The notes under the pieces were generated by a model that did not search any database, was not told the origin of the DNA, and worked only from the letters and a program-made list of their open reading frames with translations. Source: Pyricularia pennisetigena (Eukaryota; Ascomycota; Sordariomycetes; Magnaporthales; Pyriculariaceae). Taken from it: DNA of 64,000 nt. Shown here piece after piece: positions 22,085 through 32,654 of the stretch. Both the position numbers and the translations under genes were made by a program. Position 1 is the first letter of the stretch; each line of letters starts with the position of its first letter. Where the stretch lies: positions 6,272,417 to 6,336,416 of the forward strand of contig NC_043741.1 of assembly GCF_004337985.1 (NCBI RefSeq). Reading direction: 5' to 3'.

Positions 22085-24456
22085 ATGAAGACCACCTGGA
22101 AGGACATACCTCCGGTGCCGACGTCTCAGGAGTTCCTGGACATTGTGCTCAGCCGAACACAGCGCCGACTACCGACCCAGATCCGTGCCGGCTTCAAGAT
22201 CAGCCGTATCAGAGGTTTTTACACCCGCAAGGTCAAATTCACGCAAGAGACGTAAGGACGCGATGCTTAAAAAGAAAACCCCACTCTCTGTCCAACTTTG
22301 CAGAGACCGTCTAACCCCGTCTGTTCACGATCCAGCTTCTCTGAAAAGTTCGAGGCCATCCTCTCGTCGTTTCCCCGGATTCTCGACCTGCACCCTTTCC
22401 ACAAGGATCTTCTCAACACCCTCTACGATGCCGACCACTTCAAGGTTGCCCTCGGTCAGGTCTCGACCGCGAAGCATCTGATTGAGACAATCTCGAGAGA
22501 TTATGTCCGTCTGCTCAAGTACGGCCAGTCGCTGTACCAGTGCAGGCAGTTGAAGGTTGCCGCTCTGGGTCGTATGGCGACAATTTGCAAGAAATTGAAG
22601 GACTCTCTGGTCTACTTAGACCAGGTCCGCCAACAGTGAGTACAGGGGGTCGACCAACGAGGCGCACGCGGAACAAACAGCAAATGTCGGACTGAGCTGA
22701 CCAACATCGATCCTAGTCTCGGTCGTCTCCCATCCATCGACCCCACCACCCGTACGCTTCTTATTGCTGGCTTTCCCAACGTTGGAAAGTCCTCTTTCCT
22801 CAAGAGTGTGACGAGGGCGGATGTAGATGTTCAGCCTTATGCCTTCAGTACGTTCCGCGCCATTAAGTATCCCTGCATCTCACTGTTCAAGGAACTTGTC
22901 TAACATGCCCTCTCCTATTAGCAACCAAGAGTCTTTTTGTGGGCCATCTCGACTACAAGTATCTCAAGTTCCAAGTCATTGATACCCCTGGAATCCTGGA
23001 CCATCCTCTGGATGAGATGGTAAGTCACTGCGATTGGCTTTCTTTCCAGCTCGCACAGAACCTGTACTGACTGGGGCGCTGCACACAGAACACTATCGAG
23101 ATGCAGAGTATCACGGCCATCGCGCACTTGCGCTCAGTGATTCTCTACTTCATGGACCTGTCAGAGCAGTGCGGATACACCGTCCAGGCCCAAATGCAAC
23201 TCTTCAGGAGTATCAAGCCACTTTTCGCAAACAAGATTGTCTTCATTGTCGTCAACAAGATCGACGTGATGAAGCCTGAGGACCTTGATGCCAAGCTTCA
23301 GGAAGAGCTCCAGGCCCTGCTCAAGTCCGACGGCGTTGAGATGCTGCAGCTGTCATGCAATACTCAGGAGGGAGTTCAGGCTGTCAAGAATGCGGCATGC
23401 GAAAAACTCATTGCTGAAAGAGTGGCGCAGAAGCTGAAGGCGGGCACAACGTCGAGCGGTGCTGCTGGAGGCCGTCTTGCCGACGTCATGGCGAGAATCC
23501 ATGTGGCGCAGCCCATGGGCGGCGCGCAACTGGAGACCTTCGTTCCCGAGGGTATCAAGCAACTGAAGAAGTACGACAAGACGGACCCAGACAGGAGGTT
23601 GCTGGCACGTGATATTGAGGAGATGAACGGCGGTGCTGGTGTCTTCAATGTGGATCTTCGCGAGAAGTGGATCCTGGACAACCCGGAATGGAAGTACGAC
23701 AAGATTCCTGAGGTCTTCGATGGCAAGAACGTTTACGACTACGTCGACCCGGACATCGAGGCCAAGTTGGCAGCGTTGGAGGCCGAGGAAGAGAAGCTTG
23801 AGGCCGAGGGCTACTACAACTCGGACGAGGAGATCGTTGACGACGAGGAGGAAGAGATCATGGCCAAGGCCGAACTTATCCGCGAGAAGCAGTCAATGAT
23901 CCGCAACGAGGCCAAGATGAAGAAGTCGCTCAAGAACAGGGCGATAATACCACGCAAGGCGACCAAGAAGTCCCTGGTGCAAATGGAGGACGCCCTGGAC
24001 CAACTTGGTGTCGATACTACGGATATCACGGCTCGTGCTCGCGCCCAGTCTCGACCCAGAGGCCGGTCGTTGACCCGCAGCCGTATGGGCACTGAGGATG
24101 TCGACTCCATGGACATTGATGGCCGTGCCGAGACTCCTCGCGAGCGTCTGCGGTCCAAGAGCAGAGCTCGCAGCCAACCGGCGACCGACCGCAGGAACGA
24201 CGGTGTTGCGGACGAGTCGGTCCGAACCGCTGCCGAAAGACAAGCGAAGCTGTCACAGCGCAAGATGAACAGAATGGCAAGGCAAGGAGAGGCCGATAGG
24301 CATGCCACAGCATCCATTGCCAAGCATTTGGTAAGCTACATCCATGGAGTTCTGTTCATATGCGGCACATTGTTTTATTTTGTTGATCACTGGCTAACCT
24401 GATCATTTCACTAGTTTTCTGGAAAGCGCGGTATGGGCAAGACCCAGCGCCGTTAA
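22085..24456 (+). CDS. nog1: Nucleolar GTP-binding protein 1 (60S assembly GTPase)
   Basis: Essential GTPase of the Obg/Nog1 group; it rides on pre-60S particles from nucleolus to cytoplasm. Six exons: 22085-22251, 22336-22635, 22717-22847, 22922-23019, 23089-24330 and 24415-24456, giving 659 aa. The N-terminal helical domain starts [20 protein letters not shown]. The GTPase motifs are G1 GFPNVGKSS (174-182), G3 DTPG (220-223) and G4 NKID (288-291). A long charged coiled C-terminal half carries RSRS-like basic repeats. The last exon adds the conserved tail [13 protein letters not shown]. All introns are 69-84 bp with standard signals. The open frame from 23101 alone would miss the G1 and G3 motifs. 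A polyadenylation-like AATAAA follows at 24473. Confidence 0.95.
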
Positions 24457-25342
24457 TGAGTGTCATGGTAGTAATAAAAAAAAAGTGCTCTGTTTGCTCT
24501 GGAGTTTCGGAGTCTCGGTGTTACACTTCTTCTAACGACCGCAGTTTGTTTTTGGGTGGGTTGGGCTAAATCGACTGTTCATTGCGGTGTGCTTCCTCAG
24601 ATACATATCAATCTCTTTTGTTCCAAAATGCAGAGAGAAAACAAGACCGCTTTGTTTCATGTTACAGCTCGGTGCTCATGAATTCCTAAACTTCTCGTCA
24701 TGTTGTGAAACGACAGGACTTTTTTTTTTGTTTTTTGGCATGCGTCGGAGGACCTATCCCACCTACCATTCTAGGGACGTTGTATTACGCGGTGATTTGT
24801 ATGGTTTGATCATGTCATCATCCAAGACTGTCCAGACTCGGTGGAACAATGTAGCAAAGTGGCAGAAATAGGGGCCGCTTGAAACAGCCTGCACGATTCT
24901 TTGTGGGACCTCCAAAACAACACACATTTTATCCCATACAGGAACAAATGCACTGGGAACTATCACTTGTAGGAATCTTTGCAACCCAATTCGCTTACAC
25001 CATTTTGTATTGACTAATACAGGTGGTGGAGCGTATTTGTTAAATACTAAAACTGGGTGAATCTAAATCGGAAGCCTGGTCGGAAGCGTGGAAGCTCTTG
25101 AACGTAGCTCCGGAAATATTTCTGGCTCTAACGACATGAATGGGTCTTGAACAAGCACCTTCCAACATTTTCAGTCACTCGAGAAAAGTGGACCAACCTC
25201 TTGAAGTCAGATGGGGATATATATACGTATGCTCGAGAATATGGCTAGCCTTCTTCTTGTCCCGCCTGCTAGATGGCTTCTTCTTCAGCCTCGAGCTTCA
25301 AAAATTTCATCAACACTCGTATTCATCATCATTATGAACAAT
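24457..25342. other. Convergent 3' region between nog1 and gdi1
   Basis: An 886-bp spacer holding the 3' UTRs of both genes. AATAAA at 24473-24478 lies 17 nt after the nog1 stop and is a plausible polyadenylation signal. No gene is supported. Confidence 0.6.
24473..24478 (+). terminator. Polyadenylation-signal-like AATAAA after nog1
   Basis: AATAAA within an A-rich run, 17 nt past the nog1 stop codon. Position and sequence fit a poly(A) positioning element; use is not shown. Confidence 0.4.
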
Positions 25343-27482
25343 TTACTCGTCTCCGGCAACCTGCAGGTCCCTGAGTCCCTCAACCTTAAGCTCCTCACCC
25401 GTGGCGCGGCGGTAAATGTCCTTGACGTCGTCGGTAGTTGTCTCGAAGTGGCTGGTGGCGTCATAGCTCTTGGAAATGAAAATATTGTTGCTGGTGCCAT
25501 CATCGATAGGGGCGTACAGAGGAATAGGGGGTCCCTGATACGTTGTCAGATGCCATACAGAGTTGAGTGCAAGAAATGAAACCATCCTGTTTGCTGGCCC
25601 ATGCGACTGTGGTTGCTACTTACCATAAATTGCTCCTCAATCTTTCCAAGACGCTCCAAACCGGGCTGCAGCTCGAGGTGATGGTTGGCCGACGTCTCGG
25701 CAATGGTTGAAACGATGGCAATGTAGTAGCCCTTGGGGCAGACGCTGTGGGCAGATGACACGCAGGCAATGTAAATATCTGCCAAGGAGGCTTTAGCACC
25801 TGAGTCGCACAAGAGTCGGATCCACCGTCTACAGAAAGCGACTTACCATTCTTGCGGCCGACCTGCGACTGTGGAATGATCAGCTGGCATGAGTCGGCAT
25901 CAGAGGTGCCGGCCAAGGGGTGCTTAAGCACGCAGATGGCACGAAGCACATGGCCGACGACCTTGACCTTGTCTGGGAAGTAGGACGGGTCGCCAAGAAT
26001 CATCTTTGCCCTGGTCTCGAACTTCATCTCGGGCTCGATACCAGTCATGGTGGCCTTGATGCCAACCGCCTTGCCATCCTCGTACAGAAGCTCGTCGATG
26101 TTGGTGTTCAGCATGTAAGTGCCGCCGTAGATGGCCGACAGACGGGCAAAACCCTGGGGCAGGTCTCCAAGGCCGAAAAGCGGGTAAATGTATGGCGACT
26201 TGCCGTATCGGGCCACACTGTTTCCGTACAGGCGGATGCGGTCGATGGCCTCGGGTGCGCCACCAGGCCTGCTGATATAGTCGTCGGAAAGGTACAGGGC
26301 CATGGCGTGGCCGATGAAATCCTTGGTTCCAGTCTCCAGGCCGAACTTGTCGTAGACGTCCTTCATGGTGCAAGTAGACATGTCCAGGCCTGAACAGTGT
26401 GGGTTAGTGCGTGCTGCAGTAGGCTTCACGCCAAGTCATGATGTGAATCTTCTTGGGATATAGGACTTCACGAACCCTTGTGTGTGGCCGGGTCCTTCAG
26501 GTCAAAGGTGCCGACCCATTCAATGAAGCTCTTCATGCGGCGCTTCTCGAAGATGCCCATCAGGGGTGATCGGAGGGCCTCGGCAGCATCTGAGGGGACC
26601 TTGGCCACGGTGGCCTTGGGGCCAGAGCCCTGCTGCACGAAGCTGCCTGCAACCTGCTTGAACTCGAGGTATCGCGTAACATCGGTGGAGACGAGAATAT
26701 TGGTGAGCTCGCCAGAGGACATGAGGAACTTGGGGACGAGGTCAATGTTCCAGTCGGTGTTGCGGCCGTACTTGGCCCATGGCTCCTCTCCGCTGTTGTA
26801 GTTGCCATACTTCTTGAAGAGCTGTGAGTCGGAGACAAGTAGGTGTCAGTAAGTCAGCTGTAGATATGTGCCCGAGCACACTGTGAATATACGGACCGCT
26901 TGGAGGTTCAAAGACGCAGCCTCTCTGGACAGTTATCGAATGTTAGCTGATTGGTGCCGCATAAAGAAAGACACGAGACATATTGAGTTTGGGTTGGTCG
27001 TACGCACCCGCCGTAGTGGTCATTACGATCAATGTGAAGGACCTTCTTGCCCTTGACACTCAGCACACTATAAAAAGGCGGTTGGTGTAAAGCTCGTTAG
27101 CACCTCTGTACTGACGGAAGAATTTCATTGAGGCGTTCAGATCTAGCTCACCCAGAAAGAATGCACTCGGTCAAACCTAGTTAGGCACAGGGGCGGGTTG
27201 CGGTAGATTGGTCAGTCCATTGTCTCATATGAAGACACCTAAAGATATATCGACTCTCTGTCTTTCTCCCTCTCGATCTTCGAGTCCAAGTGTTTGCCTG
27301 ATTTATTTATGTCTGCCGTCCTGGTTGTAGTCGCACATGCGGCCACCATCGGCTGGGGCGACGACGCTTCTTTGGAGGTGCGCGGGGTCGGGCGATGGTT
27401 GAAAGATGGGGTCACCAAGGAACAGGACAAACTCACCAGTGCCCAGCACAATGACATCGTATTCCTTAGCAATCTCCTCCAT
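25343..27482 (-). CDS. gdi1: Rab GDP-dissociation inhibitor
   Basis: Cytosolic chaperone that extracts GDP-bound, prenylated Rab/Ypt GTPases from membranes and recycles them in secretion. Eight exons: 27482-27437, 27176-27152, 27067-27008, 26924-26897, 26821-26476, 26389-25847, 25778-25624 and 25534-25343, giving 464 aa, as expected. The N-terminal Rossmann-like motif is YDVIVLGTGLTECILSG, followed by VLHIDRNDHYGGEAAS. Later conserved blocks include SGELTNILVSTDVTRYLEFK, GHAMALY and SPYIYPLFGLGDLPQGFARL. Exons 2 and 4 are only 25 and 28 nt. Introns 4 and 5 use weak donors (GTCCGT, GTTCGT), but only these junctions keep the conserved frame. Intron 1 is long (260 bp). Identification is certain; junctions are very likely right. 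Confidence 0.93.
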
Positions 27483-28573
27483 TTTGAAAAGAAGTCGTTC
27501 AGTGGTTGTATCTTGTCCCGCAAATACAAATTATGTGGAAAGCAGAGTTTCTTTTGTGGATGCAAAAGGTTGAGAAGTGAAAAGGACGTCTTTGCGGCCT
27601 GGAGCTGCTTGTGTGGGTATCGAAGAGTTGTAGTAGCGGCGGCTGTCGACTTGGGGGAACGAACGGCCTGGGGACTGGCCCAATCTGGCCGGTGGGCGGT
27701 AAGGATAGCTTCTCTAACCTGGTGGAGGAGGAGTGAAACTACCCCTCCACTTTGACCAACCATAGATTGTCATGCTTTGGAGGCGAACCCAGACCGCTCT
27801 ACCAACGGGCTTTGGTATGTCTCGTTAAGGAAACAGCCTTGACGAAAAGGTAACAATCAAAAAAATAAAAAATAAAAATAGATAAAAAGCCTTTCAGTCC
27901 AATGTATACAGTTTATGGCTTTGGCTAATGGACAATCGGTAGATACGACGACGAGGCCCTTATTTCTAGAACTGCTTATACGCTTGCCTTTCCCCCTCAC
28001 CCTTTTCTCCTTGTCTGTCTCTCTCTCCCCTTCTCTCCTGCCAGGTTAAATAGTCTTCAATATTTTTTATCGAGAATCCAAGATGTCCCTACCTTCTACC
28101 GCGCATATGGATTATCTGCACTGGCTACAACAATCTACACCAATAGGTGGTAAAGGCTCAGGTGCAGGTGGTAGCAGGTAGGTAGGTATTATCCTAAAAC
28201 GCATCTGTCAAATATTGGTACTGGGTGGATCCAAATAGGAGGTCTAATAAAGGACCATGGATGCTATTTCACGCGGCTCTTGTTCTCTTCAACTCGAGTC
28301 ACTCACCTATGGTTCACCGCGGACCGAGGATGTTGATGTTGAAACGTGTACATAAACCCGTTATATCACCAAATCTAAGGTTTCTTTATACAGTACAATA
28401 CAGTAGTACATTTGATCGACCGGACATGCTTGGTCAACCAATCCCCTCACTGCACAATAATTGTGTAGTTTTTGTAATGTGCATCGCTCTCTGCCCTTCT
28501 CCTATCCAGCCTTCGATGCTTGCCACTGCCCAGCATGGGTCGACAACTTGCCGCTTGACGATGATCTATCGAA
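27483..28573. promoter_or_regulatory. gdi1 promoter and 3' flank of the uL29m gene
   Basis: A 1.1-kb spacer between two minus-strand genes. It has an A/T-rich segment (about 27858-27892), a pyrimidine-rich tract (about 27984-28040), TAGG units (28176-28190), and a tRNA-box-like sequence near 27781-27812 discussed separately. No complete gene is seen. Confidence 0.55.
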
Positions 28574-29651
28574 CTAGGATGATCTTGTTGCATCTGTGAC
28601 TGGCTTAGCGGTTTCGTTCGGGGGAATAGTGGACGGATCGACACCCCTAGCTAGCGACGCCTCCCCGACCTTCTCTTGGCCGGGTGTCTCTGGTGTCTCC
28701 AGATGGTCGACAGCAGGTTCTTCAATGTATGATGTGTCTGCGCTCTCAAAGTGGAGAGACGGTGTGTAGATCGGGCCTTTTCCGCTCAGGTTGATCTCGG
28801 GGTCTTCCATGGCCAGCTTTCGCGCATCCTCCCAGGCGTAGAACCTCTCTGTCAGAACATGTTTGATGGCCTGCATAGTCTTGTTGACCTGTTGTTCGTC
28901 GCGGCGTGTGCCCAATCGTTAGTAACAAATCGCTTATTTGCTTCCTCTTCTATCATGTTGTTTCTGTTGTCTGCTTCGAGGAATGGGCTACTAGATCCCT
29001 CATCGCGCCACTGATCAACATGATAAAATAAAATCATGGTCGACCTACAGTTTTGCCCCTGGCTTCCGCCTCATCATTAGGATTGTCTTTTTTGATGCCA
29101 ATCAGCTGTCTGGCCTTCATGGCAGTAGCGATGCGGTTGCGCTCTCGGCAGCACGTCCACCACAGAGCGTGCAAGTCCTCCCAGCTCTTGCCTCGGAGCT
29201 CCTGCACCGTCCACGAGCGGCCGTGGGCCGAGAGCTGCTTGGGCGTTGGGAGGAGCTGCTTGTCGTAGAAGAAGCCCCAGAGACCGTGGTCGGGATCCGT
29301 GTCCTCATCGCGCATCTTGCCCACGCCCTCGTCCTGTACCGGCTGGGGGAGCTCCTCGTCCGACACGGAGAGCGGGCGTCTGATGCCGCTGCGGTGGATG
29401 GTGGACTGGCCTCGGAGCCTGTTGTTGTCGCGCGTGGTGCGTCGCTTCTGGAGCGGCATCGAGATGGACAGGAGACGCAGCTGTTGTGTCGTTGCCTGGG
29501 CGGCTGCTGCAGGTAGAGCTGCTGCCGTGCTCGGCCTCGCCAGGGTTCGCCATGTGGTCACCGGAGCAGCGCAGCTGATGCTCGAGGAGAACGGCTGGCA
29601 CCGCTGCAGCACGCGGCTCACGGCCGGCCTCGCCGCGCCGGAGCTTGCCAT
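28574..29651 (-). CDS. mrpl4: Mitochondrial large-subunit ribosomal protein uL29m (MRPL4/MRP-L47)
   Basis: Protein of the mitochondrial 54S ribosomal subunit, near the exit tunnel. Two exons, 29651-29049 and 28888-28574, give 305 aa. The N-terminal ~65 residues are Arg/Ser/Ala-rich with almost no acid, as in a mitochondrial presequence. The family block is DHGLWGFFYDKQLLPTPKQL with GRSWTVQELRGKSWEDLHAL, followed by WTCCRERNRIATA and, across the intron, TVNKTMQAIKHVLTERFYAW. The intron is 160 bp (28889-29048), phase 0, donor GTAGGT, acceptor AACAG. The C-terminal ~60 residues are low-complexity. It is divergent from a small membrane-protein gene across 688 bp. Confidence 0.92.
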
Positions 29652-30339
29652 CGGGGTTGGTATGGATCAGAGATCGCCCTTTAAAGATATATCTCAAAGG
29701 TTGACACTGCGGACATGAACTTGGCCCGCCCTGTAACGTGACGTATCCGGTATTCTGGTTTCGATGGCGTCGTCGCAATTATACGCTCGAGTCTAAAGGC
29801 AAAGCTGTTGCTGCATGTCTTGCCAGGAAATTTTTGGCTCCACCAACGAGCAAAGTCGCGCTTGGGCCACCATTAAGTTAGTTACTGACCCACATAATGC
29901 GGTCGAGAACGACCAGCCATTGAATAAACAGACGGGGCTCTACGGTACCTGCATCAAGCTCCAGGGTCATTCATCCGCGTGTAGCTAGGATTTGACGCTG
30001 GGCCTGAACGTCAAAAATTTCTCCTGATATTTCTACAAGCTCGTTCCTCGACCGATAATAGCTGACGCTCCACACAAGCTGGATTGTAAGCGAATCCATA
30101 GCTATCAGCCTTCAAGGTGACAAAAGCTTAATATTTTTGGTGCGTGCCCCCTTGAAGTTTCTTTCCTTGGCATCCACATCAGTCATTGATTGGACAAGAG
30201 GAAAAAGAAGATCAGAACAAGGAGAAAGGTTACAGAAAAGGGGCACGCCGTGAAATCCAAAGGCTCAATCTAACTTCAAAAGACCAATACACTGCAGCTA
30301 AAGGGGAATCTCACCAAGTGACCATACTGGGCCACCATT
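29652..30339. promoter_or_regulatory. Divergent promoter between mrpl4 and the 66-aa membrane protein gene
   Basis: A 688-bp spacer between divergent start codons. An inverted CCAAT (ATTGG) sits at 30189-30193, about 150 bp before the plus-strand ATG. The shared promoter suggests, but does not show, co-expression of the small protein with a mitochondrial ribosomal protein. Confidence 0.5.
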
Positions 30340-30627
30340 ATGTCTCTTCTTCGGTGAGCGCACCTCTGATTCTGTAGGCTACAATCCAGCTGGGCAAAAA
30401 TACCCTTTGCTAAAGCGCCCGCTTTTGATGTTTGTTTTAGTTCCTACCGGGGCTTGTCAAAGAACGCGAGGCTCGGATTCGGCGTGGGACTCATGGCTTG
30501 GGGTTTCATAGGTTTGACCTGGTCAGATAGCGTGGGGGAGAAGTTGGGCATCGTACCCAGTGAAAAGGAGAAGAAGGATTTGGAGAGGCTGAAGCCTAGT
30601 ATCACCGTTGTTGAGAGAGACCAGTGA
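30340..30627 (+). CDS. Small single-pass membrane protein, 66 aa, function unknown
   Basis: Two exons, 30340-30353 and 30441-30627, give 66 aa. Exon 1 is only 14 nt (MSLLR), then an 87-bp intron with donor GTGAGC and acceptor TTTTAG. The peptide is MSLLRSYRGLSKNARLGFG, then a hydrophobic stretch (about residues 16-32, containing VGLMAWGFIGLTW), then a charged tail with EKEKKDLERLK. One short transmembrane segment with a basic N-terminus and a charged C-terminus would suit a small mitochondrial or ER membrane protein, but I do not recognise the family. Support: clean splice signals, frame kept, ATG context ACCATTATG, and amphipathic rather than random composition. It is divergent from mrpl4. 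Confidence 0.7.
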
Positions 30628-32654
30628 TGGTGCTTGCCGCTCTAGGCGAGGGAGGCAGTGATGTCCAATGAGGGGATAGACCGTCTTTGCTCTGCGGTAC
30701 ACTCGGTCATCATGAAGCAGATTGGCACATGTCCAAGTAGGCAGAATCCTTTGGTAACTCGGCAGTCATCCTTCTCTCTTGATTGCAACTAACTAGCTTC
30801 TCGATCCATCTATTGTTCTGGTGTGATAGACAGACCCGAAGTAATCTCATCTTTGGTGTCCATTCCCCATAACCGTGTACTCAAGCAGAAGATGGACGTA
30901 CTTTTTGTTTGTTTGTTTGTTTGTTTTCTTGTTTCAATAAGAAAAAAGAGGTTGAAACTTAGGGTGGAAAGATAAATAAAGAAAGCATCCGTAGTCTCGT
31001 TATAACCATCCGCTTGTCCGGATCAATCCAAGTGCATCGCCAGCGCCGAAAACTGACTGGCATTGCCCCAGCCCGAATGTGTCCTTTTCCACTTGTCTAT
31101 ACACACAAAATGGCAACAGAAAAGCAAGACAAGGTAGGAAGAAAATCAAAGCGCACAAGTCTAATGCAAAGCTTAGATATGTCTATCATCGCATGCCCGT
31201 CCGAGAAATGCATATCAAAGACAACCACCAGGCAAACCATCTTAATGCAGGATCTGAAGATACATTTAAGGAGCCGGAGGCAGGCAAGAACAGGCGGCCA
31301 ACAGAGAGTGGAAGACACTTGTCCATCACCTCCGTCCCGAAATGCTAATGAGAAGAAAACGTAAAAAACAGCCAGTCGGCATTGAAAGAAAGCCAGGTAA
31401 TATAAAAGTGTGAAACTCGAAACGCAAAGGTGAATATGAAAATAACTTAAACGCCGATGATGCAATTGCTAGTGCTCAGGCAATATGTGCAAATTGTGTT
31501 GGCTTCTTCAGCCAGTTCCCGTCTCAACCGAGGTGCCTCCCAGCCCTCTACTGACATGGACGCTGATGTGAAGAGTCCCACATCAGGTCATGTACTCCGT
31601 ATGCCTCACTGGCGTCCTCATTCGCAATCATTTCCTTGCCTTCGTCACCCAGACATTAACCATGCCCTCTTGCAAGCTTGAGAAGATCCATGACCTTTTA
31701 AAGCCACAGATCAACATCGATTTGGAACATCGTGTTGCCTTCGTCTTCCAGACCAGATAGAAATCTCAACTGGCTCCTGACTGGACTAGAGCAAACAATG
31801 TGTCGCGTTCAAGCACCACTCTTTATGCCAGTCAAGGTTAAGCTGAAGTTGCCTGGTCGCAGTCTTTTTGTGTGCTTTCATCCCTGGAGAAAACGCAGAT
31901 GATCAAGGATAGAAGACATGATTTAATCAGGTACGACCCGCTTTGCTCTATTCCCCAGAAGCCTGATAGCGCTCCCTATCGATATATTAAAAAAGCGGCT
32001 TGAAGCGCGAATCGTGCAATGTATTCCATGATACAATCTCACGAAAGCCCGCAACAGGACGTAGTTATGCAACTTTGCTCGTAATCTAAAGTCTGAGCTT
32101 GCCGAGTGCCGTTACCGGGTCACTGACTGACAGCGCGATCGAGAAGAATCCTCAAAAGCGACTGCGCCGAGCTGCTCAGGATTATTTTTTCCCCAAGCAT
32201 AGAATGCCCCTCAAAGTGACAATCTGGCAGCGCCGCAGACCCTTTGCTGTTTGAGCACGAGGCCACAGTAGATGCCACTGTCGAGACTTCGTCGTGATGA
32301 ACAAAATGATTCTTGCTGCCATTCCAAGTCATGGGAATTTATGCAGTCTGAATCATTAATGCCAAGACTAGAGCAACGGTCGTCCCAAATAGAGTATACC
32401 GAACAGGGAACCTGTGCGAAGGCGAAACCCGAATGGGGAAAGTTGCGAGAATCAAAATGGTGAGTATGTTGGCGGAATGACTTCATATTATAGGACGGTG
32501 TACAGCGCAGGAATCGACGCATTCTAGTGGTGTACGGAGGAGGCGAAGAAGTCTAGTGATTGGTTAGGAGTTTGATGTAAAGGTCGTGGACAGGCGCGTC
32601 GAAGGTATCGTGAGCCCATATTTCGAGTAGGCTTTTGTCATGGCGACAAATTTG
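30628..32654. other. 2.0-kb convergent spacer before the C2H2 gene
   Basis: Between the small membrane-protein gene and the 3' end of the C2H2 regulator. It contains a TTTG tetranucleotide array (about 30905-30925). ORFs of up to 122 codons occur on both strands with no domain, signal peptide or splice pattern I can support. Confidence 0.55.
30905..30925. repeat. (TTTG)n tetranucleotide repeat
   Basis: About five tandem TTTG units embedded in a T-rich run. Confidence 0.8.

Noticed and set aside
27239..27763. 174-codon minus-strand ORF over the gdi1 5' end
   Set aside because: It crosses gdi1 exon 1 in another frame and continues through intron 1; gdi1 splicing explains the region better.
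27765..27840. Possible tRNA gene on the minus strand
   Set aside because: A-box-like and B-box-like sequences are present, but the interval between them is far too short and no cloverleaf stems can be formed.
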